Source: Nocardioidaceae bacterium
GTDB taxonomy: Bacteria; Actinomycetota; Actinomycetes; Propionibacteriales; Nocardioidaceae
Reading direction: 5' to 3'
DNA length: 12,373 bases
Assembly (NCBI GenBank): GCA_013813125.1
Contig: JACCSH010000101.1
Coordinates: forward strand, 1 to 12,373
Shown here in pieces: positions 1 to 6,925 of the stretch. A program made the translations under genes and the position numbers. Under the pieces are notes generated by a model. That model did not search any database and was not told the origin of the DNA. It saw only the letters and a program-made list of their open reading frames with translations. How positions within the stretch are numbered: position 1 is the first letter of the stretch; each line of letters starts with the position of its first letter.

Positions 1-576
1 TGGGTGATCATCATGGTCGCCGGCGCGAGCAACTCGGTGAACCTCACCGATGGCCTCGACGGGCTGGCCGTCGGCAGCTCGATGATGGTCTTCGGCGCAT
101 ATACGCTGGTGGGAATCTGGCAAAATAACCAATACTGCGTGAACACGCCGGGGCCTCGCTGCTACAACGAGATCCGCGATCCTCTCGACCTTGCCGTCGT
201 CACAGCCGCGTTGACGGGAGCCTGTTTTGGCTTCCTGTGGTGGAACGCGTCTCCGGCAAGGATAATCATGGGCGACACCGGATCACTTTCGCTCGGAGGA
301 GCGATGGCGGGCCTCGCGATCCTGACGCGCACCGAGCTGTTACTGGTGATCTTCGGAGGGTTGTTCGCAGTCATCACCATGTCGGTGATCCTCCAGGTCG
401 GCTATTTCAAGCTCACCAAGGGGAAACGCCTGTTCCGCATGGCTCCTCTGCAACATCATTTCGAGCTGCTGGGCTGGGCCGAGGTCACCATTGTCATCAG
501 GTTCTGGATCATCTGTGGCATCTGTGTAGCCACCGGGCTGGGGCTTTTCTATGCAGAGTGGGTGCTCGGCGTATGA
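1..576 (+). CDS. mraY: MraY, phospho-MurNAc-pentapeptide transferase (3' part only)
   Basis: The enzyme transfers phospho-MurNAc-pentapeptide from UDP to undecaprenyl phosphate, giving lipid I at the inner face of the membrane. The gene enters from the left edge with its frame open, so only the last 191 residues are visible; the GTG at 4 is an internal codon. Seen: the TDGLDGLA motif (about residues 16-23 of the fragment), [16 protein letters not shown] (about 85-100) with acidic residues expected in the active site, and [13 protein letters not shown] near the end, the family's histidine-rich loop, here with Gln in the first His position. Hydrophobic helices lie between these motifs and at the C terminus, as expected for a ten-helix membrane protein. 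Its stop codon overlaps the murD start (ATGA), so the two are probably translationally coupled. A TTA leucine codon lies at 340-342. Identity is very secure. Confidence 0.96.
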   Translation, partial: WVIIMVAGASNSVNLTDGLDGLAVGSSMMVFGAYTLVGIWQNNQYCVNTPGPRCYNEIRDPLDLAVVTAALTGACFGFLWWNASPARIIMGDTGSLSLGGAMAGLAILTRTELLLVIFGGLFAVITMSVILQVGYFKLTKGKRLFRMAPLQHHFELLGWAEVTIVIRFWIICGICVATGLGLFYAEWVLGV

Positions 577-2030
577 CGCCCGACGCCGACGCGTGGTTAC
601 CGGATGCCCACCGCAACTCCGACTGGGACCAGTTGCACGTGGTCGTCGCCGGTATCGGCGTGGCCGGGTTTGCTGCCGCGGACGCTCTGCAACATCTCGG
701 TGCCTCGGTCACCGTGCTCGACGACCGCATCAGCGACCGCGCGGCTGACAAGGCCACCCTGCTCGAGATACTCGGTGTCACGGTCAAACTCGGTCCCGGT
801 GCCAGCTCGCAGATACCGTCCCTGACTCAGCTGGTGGTCACCTCGCCGGGGTGGCCGCCCTCAGCCGAACTCTTCCGGCTCGCGGCCGCACGTTCGATTC
901 CGGTGTGGGGTGACGTCGAGCTCGCCTGGCGACTGCGCGACCCTGCGCAACCCGCGCCCTGGCTCTGCCTGACGGGGACCAACGGCAAGACCACCTCTGT
1001 GCAGATGCTCGAGGCGATGCTGCGCGCCGACGGTTTGCGCTCCGTGGCGGCCGGCAATGTGGGCCTTCCGATGTGTGAGGTCGTGATGGACCCAACCCCC
1101 TATGACGTGATCGCCGTGGAGTTGTCTTCGCAAGAACTGCACTGGATGCACTCGCTGTCTGCTGAGGCGTCAGCCGTTCTCAATCTCGCACCGGACCACT
1201 TGTCATGGCATGGCGGACTTGATCGCTACACCGCAGCCAAGGGCAAGATCTACACGAACACACAGGTGGCGTGCGTCTACAACGTCGAGGACCCGAGCAC
1301 CCGACGGTTGGTCGAAGAGGCCGAGGTCATTGAGGGCTGCCGAGCGATCGGCTTCACGCTGGGGATCCCCACCATCGGCATGGTCGGTGTGGTTGACGAC
1401 GTGCTCGCCGACCGGGCGTTCATCGAGGGCCGTGACCGCAACGCGGCAGAGTTGGCGCGGCTGCGTGACGTCCCGAGCGGAGCGCCGCACAACGTGGCCA
1501 ACGCCCTCGCCGCTGCGGCTCTCGCCCGCGCCCACGGGGTGGCAACCGGCGCAGTGTCGCGCGGCCTGCGGGCCTTCACGCTTGCCGGCCACCGCATTGC
1601 GACGGTGGCGACCATCGCTGATGTCACGTACGTCGACGACTCCAAGGCGACCAACCCGCATGCGGCACTGGCGTCGCTGCGGTCGTTCGAGTCCGCCGTC
1701 TGGATAGCCGGTGGGCTGGCGAAAGGCGCGTCCTTCGACGCACTCGTCGCCGCGGCCGCCGAACGCCTGCGTGGGGTGGTGCTGCTCGGTGCGGATCAGG
1801 ACCTCATCGCCGCAGCGCTCGCGCGACACGCGCCAGATGTACCGGTCATCGCCGTACCCGACCTCGACACTGGTGTGATGGAGCGCGTCGTGGCGGCCGC
1901 AGCCTCTCTCGCCCACTCGGGTGACACGGTGCTGTTGGCTCCCGCTTGTGCCTCCTTCGACCAGTTCGAGAGCTACTCCGCTCGCGGTGACGCCTTCGTT
2001 GCCGCAGTCGAACAGCTCAGCGAACGCTGA
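573..2030 (+). CDS. murD: MurD, UDP-MurNAc-L-alanine:D-glutamate ligase
   Basis: This cytoplasmic ATP-dependent ligase adds D-glutamate to UDP-MurNAc-L-Ala. The ATG at 573 overlaps the mraY stop and gives 485 residues, normal for actinobacteria. The order is the Mur ligase one: an N-terminal Rossmann-like nucleotide-sugar domain ([10 protein letters not shown], about 23-32), the ATP P-loop GTNGKTT (135-141), an ELSS motif (183-186) and APDHLSWHG (206-214). K223 in AAKGKIY is the probable carbamylated lysine. The C-terminal domain shows [11 protein letters not shown], the MurD-typical [10 protein letters not shown], and [18 protein letters not shown]. The frame is open upstream of 573 back to 237, but that part lies over mraY and has no family similarity. 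A gap of 46 bases separates the stop from the preferred ftsW start. No key residue appears to be missing. Confidence 0.97.
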   Translation: MTPDADAWLPDAHRNSDWDQLHVVVAGIGVAGFAAADALQHLGASVTVLDDRISDRAADKATLLEILGVTVKLGPGASSQIPSLTQLVVTSPGWPPSAELFRLAAARSIPVWGDVELAWRLRDPAQPAPWLCLTGTNGKTTSVQMLEAMLRADGLRSVAAGNVGLPMCEVVMDPTPYDVIAVELSSQELHWMHSLSAEASAVLNLAPDHLSWHGGLDRYTAAKGKIYTNTQVACVYNVEDPSTRRLVEEAEVIEGCRAIGFTLGIPTIGMVGVVDDVLADRAFIEGRDRNAAELARLRDVPSGAPHNVANALAAAALARAHGVATGAVSRGLRAFTLAGHRIATVATIADVTYVDDSKATNPHAALASLRSFESAVWIAGGLAKGASFDALVAAAAERLRGVVLLGADQDLIAAALARHAPDVPVIAVPDLDTGVMERVVAAAASLAHSGDTVLLAPACASFDQFESYSARGDAFVAAVEQLSER

Positions 2031-2064
2031 CGAGACCGAGTCGCTTAAGTGGGCAAGACCACAC

Positions 2065-2070
2065 GAAGGG
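2065..2070 (+). promoter_or_regulatory. ribosome binding site that favours the GTG start of ftsW
   Basis: GAAGGG ends 6 bases before the GTG at 2077, a normal Shine-Dalgarno distance. It abuts the ATG at 2071 with no spacer, so it cannot serve that codon well. Confidence 0.45.
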
Positions 2071-2076
2071 ATGCTG

Positions 2077-3393
2077 GTGGCTACCGCGAGCGAGACCTAT
2101 CCGGGTGCGTCGGGGGCCGATGGCGCGATGGTCTCGCTGAGACGGGCCTTCGACAAGCCCCTCATGTCCTACCACCTCGTCCTCGGTGTCTCGGTGTTGC
2201 TGTTGGCCCTAGGGCTGATGATGGTGCTGAGCTCGTCGAGCGTGCTGTCTCTCAAGCTGTACGACAGCTCGTATGCGATCTTCACCAGACAAGCGATGTG
2301 GGTCGTCCTCGGAGTCCCCATCGCGTGGGTGGCGTCACGCCTGCCACTGCGCCTGGTGCGGCTGCTGGCGTGGCCGGCTCTGCTCGTATCCCTTGGTCTT
2401 GTTGCGGCGACGTACGTGCCGGGAGTCGGCGTCGAGGTCAACGGCAACCGCAACTGGCTTTCCCTCGGTCTGGGATTCCAAATGCAGCCGTCGGAGCTTG
2501 CCAAGCTGGCGCTGGTGCTGTGGTGTGCCGACGTCTACGCCCGAAAGGCCAAGCTTCTGGGCTACTGGCGACATTTGTTCATCCCCGTGGTCCCCGTCAG
2601 CGTGGTCGTCATCGCGGCAGTAATCGGGCAAGGTGATCTGGGCACGGCAATCGTCTTGCTCACGATCGCGTTGAGCATGCTGTGGGTAGTCGGCGCACCC
2701 GTACGGTTGTTTCTCGGAGCATCCCTGGTGGCCGGGGTTGTCGCGTTCGCGCTCATCGCAACCGACGAGGAACGCAAGGCCCGGCTCACTGGCTTCTTGG
2801 ACCCGATTGCCGATTTCGGAGACGGCGGGTGGCAGGCAAGCCATGGGTTCTTCGCCTTGGCCACCGGAGGCTGGTGGGGGAGCGGAATCGGTGCCAGCGC
2901 TCAGAAGTGGGGGGCACTCCCGGAGGCGCACACCGACTACATCTTCGCGATCATCGGTGAGGAGTTCGGCCTGTTCGGCACCTTGGTGGTGCTCGGCCTG
3001 TTTGTGACGCTGGCGTACGCAGGCATCCGTATCGCTGCCCGAACCTCAGATGCGTTCGCACGGTTCACAGCGGCCGGTGTGGTGCTGTGGCTCGTCGGCC
3101 AAGCGGTGATCAACATGGGGATGGTGCTTGGCCTGCTGCCGGTCATCGGCATTCCGCTGCCGTTGATCTCGTACGGCGGCTCTGGGCTGCTGCCGACCCT
3201 GGTCGCACTTGGACTGCTGCTGGCCATCGCACGTACCGAGCCAGGAGCAGCAGAGGCACTTCGCCTTCGGCGCACTCTCGGCACCCACCGACTTTTCGCG
3301 GCGCTACGTCCGAGAAGGCGACATCCGGACGAGGACCCGGAACTCTCACCGGGCAGCAAACGGGCGTTCGTCACAGCGGGACGAAGCAGTTAG
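2077..3393 (+). CDS. ftsW: FtsW, septal SEDS peptidoglycan glycosyltransferase
   Basis: FtsW is the membrane lipid II polymerase of the septum, working with a class B penicillin-binding protein. From the GTG at 2077 it has 438 residues. About ten hydrophobic helices run from residue 31 to 387, with a basic and acidic cytoplasmic tail (388-438). SEDS signatures seen: NGNRNWLSLG (122-131), QPSELAK (137-143), LPEAHTDYIFAIIGEE (281-296), where D287 matches the Asp essential in SEDS polymerases, and LPLISYGGSG (361-370). RodA is the alternative, but the long LPLISYGGSG-type match and the place between murD and murG favour FtsW. The start is uncertain: ATG 2071 adds two residues and ATG 2128 removes 17. 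The frame stays open to 1921, but that stretch lies in murD. The stop is 3 bases before murG. Confidence 0.95.
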   Translation: MATASETYPGASGADGAMVSLRRAFDKPLMSYHLVLGVSVLLLALGLMMVLSSSSVLSLKLYDSSYAIFTRQAMWVVLGVPIAWVASRLPLRLVRLLAWPALLVSLGLVAATYVPGVGVEVNGNRNWLSLGLGFQMQPSELAKLALVLWCADVYARKAKLLGYWRHLFIPVVPVSVVVIAAVIGQGDLGTAIVLLTIALSMLWVVGAPVRLFLGASLVAGVVAFALIATDEERKARLTGFLDPIADFGDGGWQASHGFFALATGGWWGSGIGASAQKWGALPEAHTDYIFAIIGEEFGLFGTLVVLGLFVTLAYAGIRIAARTSDAFARFTAAGVVLWLVGQAVINMGMVLGLLPVIGIPLPLISYGGSGLLPTLVALGLLLAIARTEPGAAEALRLRRTLGTHRLFAALRPRRRHPDEDPELSPGSKRAFVTAGRSS

Positions 3394-3396
3394 TCG

Positions 3397-4485
3397 GTGC
3401 GCGTACTTCTTGCTGGCGGGGGAACCGCTGGGCACACGTCGCCGCTCATCGCCACGGCTGACGCCCTGCGAAGAAGGATGCCCGAGACCGAGATCTGCTG
3501 TCTCGGCACAGAACGCGGCATCGAGACTCGGGTCATCCCTGCCGCTGGCTACCGCCTGGAGCTCATCGCTCCCGTACCACTTCCTCGGAGGTTTTCGGCC
3601 GAACTGCTGCGTGTCCCACTTCGCCTGAGGGACGCAGTCAACTCCGTGCGGCGGGTGATCGAGGCGTTCGAGCCCGACGTGGTGGTTGGTTTCGGAGGCT
3701 ACGTATCCGCCCCGGCCTATCTGGCGGCTCGGCGTGCCAAGGTGCCGTTGGTCGTCCACGAAGGCAACGCTCTGCCCGGCATGGCGAACCGACTGGGGGC
3801 GCGGTTCTGCACCCGCCATGTCGCCACCTCGTTTCCCAACACCTCGCTGCCACACGCCCGCTACGTCGGATTTCCGATCCGACGGGCGATCTCGACCCTC
3901 GACCGGGCTGAGATGCGTCCGCTGGCGCGTGCGCATTTCGGTCTGGAGCAGGACAGGCCCACCTTGCTGGTCACTGGCGGCTCCCAAGGCGCCAAGCGGA
4001 TCAACGACTCGGTGGCAGCCTGCGCGGCCGACTTCGCCGCCGCGGGGGTCCAGGTGCTTCACGTCACCGGCCCGAAGGGGTCGGTCGGCGCCTCTTTGGA
4101 AGGCGGTTCTGCTGCGCCGTATGTCGTCGTCGCCTACGTCGACAGGATGGAACTGGCCTATGCGGCCGCTGACGCGGCAGTTGCTCGCTGCGGCGCCAGC
4201 TCGGTGACAGAGATGGCGTCGCTCGGCCTGCCAGCGGTCTTTGTGCCGTTGCCGATCGGAAACGGTGAGCAGGCACTCAACGCCCGGGCGGTGGTTGAGG
4301 CGGGTGGGGCGGTGATGGTCTCCGATGCTGACTTCACGCCGGAGTGGGTCCGCTCGCAGGTGCCCCCGATGGTCCGCGATCCGCTTCGACTCCAGCAGAT
4401 GTCTCGCGCGTCCAGGAGCCTCATCCGTCGCGACGCAGACGACGTATTGGCTGCGATGGTCACCGTCGCCGCGGGCGGGAGGTGA
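3397..4485 (+). CDS. murG: MurG, lipid II-forming N-acetylglucosaminyltransferase
   Basis: MurG is a peripheral membrane GT-B enzyme that moves GlcNAc from UDP-GlcNAc to lipid I, giving lipid II for FtsW and other polymerases. It has 362 residues from the GTG at 3397, of normal length. Seen: the N-terminal glycine loop VLLAGGGTAGH (3-13), VVGFGGYVSAPAY, HEGNALPGMANRLGAR (HEGN where many bacteria have HEQN), GGSQGAKRIND at the start of the second Rossmann domain, and RCGASSVTEMASLGLPAVFVP followed by NGEQALNA, the UDP-GlcNAc-binding region. The start directly precedes the glycine loop, so no other codon is likely. The gene begins 3 bases after ftsW without a strong ribosome site, which suggests translational coupling. 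Confidence 0.97.
   Translation: MRVLLAGGGTAGHTSPLIATADALRRRMPETEICCLGTERGIETRVIPAAGYRLELIAPVPLPRRFSAELLRVPLRLRDAVNSVRRVIEAFEPDVVVGFGGYVSAPAYLAARRAKVPLVVHEGNALPGMANRLGARFCTRHVATSFPNTSLPHARYVGFPIRRAISTLDRAEMRPLARAHFGLEQDRPTLLVTGGSQGAKRINDSVAACAADFAAAGVQVLHVTGPKGSVGASLEGGSAAPYVVVAYVDRMELAYAAADAAVARCGASSVTEMASLGLPAVFVPLPIGNGEQALNARAVVEAGGAVMVSDADFTPEWVRSQVPPMVRDPLRLQQMSRASRSLIRRDADDVLAAMVTVAAGGR
4477..4482 (+). promoter_or_regulatory. ribosome binding site for murC
   Basis: GGGAGG lies at the very end of murG. It ends 11 bases before the GTG at 4494. The competing GTG at 4482 shares its last base with this site, so it could not use it. Confidence 0.5.
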
Positions 4486-4493
4486 GCAGCACC

Positions 4494-5912
4494 GTGATCG
4501 TTGACGTTCCCGAAACCATCCCGCGAGCAGAAGAGCTCGGCGCAGTGCACTTCGTCGGGATCGGTGGGGCGGCGCTGTCAGGACTTGCCCGGGTCATGGT
4601 CGCTCGCGGAGTGTCGGTTTCGGGCAGCGACGTAAAGGACTCCGCTGTACTCGCATCATTGCGCCAGCTCGGAATCGCGTGCCACGTCGGTCATCGCAGC
4701 GACCTCGTCGAAGGATCCGACACAGTGGTGGTCTCGACGGCGGTCCGAGACGACAACGTCGAAGTGGCCCGGGCACGTGAGCTGGGCTTGCGGGTGTGGC
4801 CGCGCTCCGCCGCTGTGCAGTCCCTGCTACTTGACCGCACCGCTGTGGTGGTAACTGGCACTCACGGCAAGACGACGACGACCTCGATGCTCACCACGGC
4901 GCTGATCGCGTGCGGGGCCGAGCCTTCGTACGCGATCGGCTCGACGTTGACCGCGACTGGGCTCAACGCCGCAGCAGGTAGCGGTCCGATCTTCGTCGCC
5001 GAGGGCGACGAGAGCGACGAGGCGATCCTCACCTACACCCCGGCGGGAGCGGTGGTGACGAACGTCGATGCCGACCACCTGGACCACTTCGGCACCGTCG
5101 ATGCCTATGTCGCCGTGTTCGACGCCTTCCTCGACCGGATCGCTCCCGGTGGCTTCCTGGTCTGCTGTGTCGACGATCCGGGTGCGGAACGACTCGCGGG
5201 CCTGGCGGAAAACCAGGGGCTCAGGGTGGTCGGAGTCGGACAGTCGCAGAAGGCAGCCCTGAGGGCTCGGAGCGCGGCCTTCGTCGGATCGAGCACTGCC
5301 TATGACGTCTGGCAGGGATCAAAGAGCCTCGGAACCGTCACGCTGCAAGTTCCTGGCACCGTCTCTGTCACCAACTCACTGGCAGCGCTTGCTGCTGGTC
5401 TCGAGCTCGGATACGGGTTCCACGAACTGGCGGTTGGACTCGCCGCTTTCCGTGGCAGTGGTCGTCGGATGGAGTTCAAGGGTCGAGCCGGGCAGGTGGC
5501 CGTCTACGACAGCTACGCCCACCATCCGGTGGAGATCGCAGCAGACCTCCAAGCCGCCCGGGCGATGGCTCAGCAGGACAAGCTCGTTGTCTGCTTCCAG
5601 CCCCACCTGGTCAGCCGGACCAAGACGTTCGGCGAACGCATGGGAGCCGCCCTCGGTGCTGCTGACCGGGTGGTGGTGATGGATGTCTACGTTGCGAGGG
5701 AGGATCCTGACCCTGCCGTCACCGGCGGCCTGGTGGCTGCAGCGGTGCCACTGTCATGTGGCCACGTCGTCTATGAACCGGACCGCGATCGCGCCGTGCA
5801 ACGGGTGCTGGACTTCGCTGGTCCTGGCGACCTGGTGCTGACCATGGGGGCCGGTGACGTGACCGACCTCGCTGATGCGATCGCGGCGAAACTCGGGGAG
5901 CGTTCTGCATGA
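4494..5912 (+). CDS. murC: MurC, UDP-N-acetylmuramate:L-alanine ligase
   Basis: MurC adds the first amino acid, L-alanine, to UDP-MurNAc in the cytoplasm using ATP. The chosen GTG start gives 472 residues; GTG 4482, overlapping the murG stop, would add four. Seen: the N-terminal motif VHFVGIGGAALSGLARVM (18-35), P-loop GTHGKTT (122-128), EGDESD (170-175), VDADHLDHFG (191-200), GRRMEFKG (323-330), YDSYAHHPVEIAADL (338-352) and FQPHLVSRTK. Two positions differ from the textbook consensus. VPGTVSVTNS (286-295) lacks the usual His after the glycine. The second Asp of the common DDYAHHP motif is Ser340. The rest of the protein looks intact, so these may be lineage variants. The stop overlaps the ftsQ start (ATGA). 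Confidence 0.96.
   Translation: MIVDVPETIPRAEELGAVHFVGIGGAALSGLARVMVARGVSVSGSDVKDSAVLASLRQLGIACHVGHRSDLVEGSDTVVVSTAVRDDNVEVARARELGLRVWPRSAAVQSLLLDRTAVVVTGTHGKTTTTSMLTTALIACGAEPSYAIGSTLTATGLNAAAGSGPIFVAEGDESDEAILTYTPAGAVVTNVDADHLDHFGTVDAYVAVFDAFLDRIAPGGFLVCCVDDPGAERLAGLAENQGLRVVGVGQSQKAALRARSAAFVGSSTAYDVWQGSKSLGTVTLQVPGTVSVTNSLAALAAGLELGYGFHELAVGLAAFRGSGRRMEFKGRAGQVAVYDSYAHHPVEIAADLQAARAMAQQDKLVVCFQPHLVSRTKTFGERMGAALGAADRVVVMDVYVAREDPDPAVTGGLVAAAVPLSCGHVVYEPDRDRAVQRVLDFAGPGDLVLTMGAGDVTDLADAIAAKLGERSA
5895..5900 (+). promoter_or_regulatory. ribosome binding site for ftsQ
   Basis: GGGGAG inside the murC 3' end sits 8 bases before the ATG at 5909, supporting that start. Confidence 0.5.
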
Positions 5913-6655
5913 GTACGTCGATTCCACCGGACTCCCGTTTCGTGCACCGGCGATGGTGGCGCAGGCTCAGGCGTTGGGGGCCTTGGGTCGTCGCTCTCAC
6001 GGGAGTGGCGGTGATGGCCGGGGCAGGCTGGTTGTTGTTCGCCACTTCGCACTTCACGGCGGAGAATGTCGACGTCTCCGGAGTTCGTCAACTGAGCAAG
6101 CACCAGGTAAGGGCAGCAGCTGACGTCGCGGCCGATACTCCCTTGCTGCGGCTCGACCTAGACGAGATCCACGACCGGGTGGCCGCGGTTCCCGAGGTGG
6201 CGACCGTGGAGGTTCACCGGTCGTGGCCGAACACGGTCCGGATCGTCGTGACGGAGCGCCAGCCGGTGGCCGTCGTACGCGGTAGTGCCGAATGGTGGGC
6301 CATGGACAACCAAGGTGCGCTTTTCTCCAAGTCGCCTGAGCGGCCGCAACTGCCAGACGACGTGCCTGTTCTCGAGGTGGCGAAGATGAGCGATGCTGCT
6401 GCTCGACGCGAGGTCGCGGCAGTCGTCGACGCCCTGCCGCCCGATCTTGTCGCGCGGCTCGAGGGCGTCAGTGCCGCGTCGATGGACTCGATCACCCTGC
6501 GACTTCGGGGCGGCAGGTCGGTGCTGTGGGGCAGCAGCGCAGACTCCGATCTGAAGGCGGAGGTACTTGGGGTTCTGCTGGCGCAGAGCCGGGCGGAGGT
6601 TTTCGACGTGAGCGTGCCTCAACAGCCGACCTCCGCCGCTGCCGGCGCCGACTGA
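5909..6655 (+). CDS. ftsQ: FtsQ, bitopic cell division protein with POTRA domain
   Basis: FtsQ is a single-pass membrane protein that links early and late division proteins; with FtsB and FtsL it regulates the FtsW/FtsI synthase. It has 248 residues. Seen: a short cytoplasmic segment rich in Arg and Trp (residues 10-25), one transmembrane helix (about 25-46), then an extracytoplasmic POTRA domain starting FTAENVDVSGVRQLSKHQV (49-67) and ending VTERQPVAVV (114-123), followed by the FtsQ/DivIB beta domain. The C-terminal tail is Ala/Pro-rich. The POTRA pattern and the place between murC and ftsZ are diagnostic, although the sequence is divergent as usual for the family. The ATG overlaps the murC stop. 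The gene ends the first transcription block: a 270-base non-coding gap follows. Confidence 0.93.
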   Translation: MSTSIPPDSRFVHRRWWRRLRRWGPWVVALTGVAVMAGAGWLLFATSHFTAENVDVSGVRQLSKHQVRAAADVAADTPLLRLDLDEIHDRVAAVPEVATVEVHRSWPNTVRIVVTERQPVAVVRGSAEWWAMDNQGALFSKSPERPQLPDDVPVLEVAKMSDAAARREVAAVVDALPPDLVARLEGVSAASMDSITLRLRGGRSVLWGSSADSDLKAEVLGVLLAQSRAEVFDVSVPQQPTSAAAGAD

Positions 6656-6670
6656 GTGCCTTTGCTTGTC

Positions 6671-6708
6671 TGCCGTGCTCAGAGGCGGGCGGCGTGCGCG
6701 CACAGGCA
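6671..6708 (+). terminator. weak hairpin after ftsQ, possible attenuator
   Basis: TGCC-GTGC (6671-6678) pairs with GCAC-A-GGCA (6700-6708), 8 base pairs with one bulged A and a 21-base loop. It lies 15 bases after the ftsQ stop and upstream of both ftsZ promoter candidates. There is no T-run after it. The long loop and the bulge make it a weak candidate. Confidence 0.2.
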
Positions 6709-6722
6709 ATTCAGCGTGGCGC

Positions 6723-6751
6723 TTGCCGGTTTCGTCGAGGTGTCCTAGGGT
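6723..6751 (+). promoter_or_regulatory. ftsZ promoter candidate P1 (distal)
   Basis: TTGCCG (6723-6728), a 17-base spacer and TAGGGT (6746-6751) fit the housekeeping sigma pattern of actinobacteria (TTGnnn, TAnnnT). Transcription would begin near 6758, giving a leader of about 170 bases before the ftsZ GTG. That leader would include the AT-rich block. Confidence 0.5.
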
Positions 6752-6831
6752 TACCTTGCCAAATACAAAGCGTGACTTTAACGATGAAGTTCAGGTTTAC
6801 AGTTTTCGATTTTGTTTCGCCTTCCTCCCTC

Positions 6832-6860
6832 TTGGCACGCTCTAGCAGTATCGCTAGGGT
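6832..6860 (+). promoter_or_regulatory. ftsZ promoter candidate P2 (proximal)
   Basis: TTGGCA (6832-6837), a 17-base spacer and TAGGGT (6855-6860). The -10 box is identical to that of P1 and the spacer has the same length. Transcription would begin near 6867, leaving a leader of about 60 bases. An inverted repeat (6842-6857) overlaps the spacer and the -10 box. Confidence 0.6.
6842..6857. repeat. inverted repeat CTAGC-N6-GCTAG over the P2 promoter
   Basis: CTAGC (6842-6846) and GCTAG (6853-6857) are perfect complements separated by six bases, centred between the -35 and -10 boxes of P2. The right arm covers the first half of the -10 box. This is a typical place for a repressor operator. It is short enough to be chance. 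Confidence 0.4.
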
Positions 6861-6876
6861 TTTCTCTTTCTGGCCC

Positions 6877-6889
6877 GCCGCTCCGCGGC
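6877..6889 (+). other. small GC hairpin in the ftsZ leader
   Basis: GCCGC (6877-6881), loop TCC and GCGGC (6885-6889) form a five-pair stem. It starts about 10 bases into the predicted P2 transcript and ends 23 bases before the ribosome site. It is flanked by two copies of GGCCCGCC (6872-6879 and 6887-6894). Confidence 0.3.
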
Positions 6890-6912
6890 CCGCCAAAGTC
6901 ATCGTCCAAGTC

Positions 6913-6918
6913 GAAAGG
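6913..6918 (+). promoter_or_regulatory. ribosome binding site for ftsZ
   Basis: GAAAGG sits 7 bases before the GTG at 6926. It supports that start over upstream in-frame codons in the AT-rich leader. Confidence 0.55.
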
Positions 6919-6925
6919 CGCGCTC

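Larger units (their letters stand above)
6656..6925 (+). other. ftsQ-ftsZ intergenic control region
   Basis: This is the longest stretch without a gene. It holds, in order, a bulged hairpin (6671-6708) containing a 10-base palindrome (6694-6703), a promoter candidate (6723-6751), an AT-rich block (6756-6814, 21 G or C in 59 bases), a second promoter candidate with an inverted repeat (6832-6860), and a short leader with a GC hairpin before ftsZ. An ATG at 6784 opens a 75-codon frame running into ftsZ, but it has no ribosome site and I do not call it a gene. Confidence 0.75.

Noticed and set aside
433..471. Gln in place of the first His in the MraY histidine motif (MAPLQHHFE)
   Set aside because: As I recall, this form is common among actinobacterial MraY proteins, so it is not an anomaly of this genome.
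1203..1916. 237-residue minus-strand open frame
   Set aside because: Antisense to murD, with Arg- and Gly-rich composition typical of a shadow frame.
1921..2076. Upstream extension of the ftsW frame
   Set aside because: It overlaps the conserved murD C terminus, and its translation is unlike the FtsW N terminus.
3346..4062. 238-residue minus-strand open frame
   Set aside because: Antisense to the ftsW end and murG, with no recognisable domain or ribosome site.
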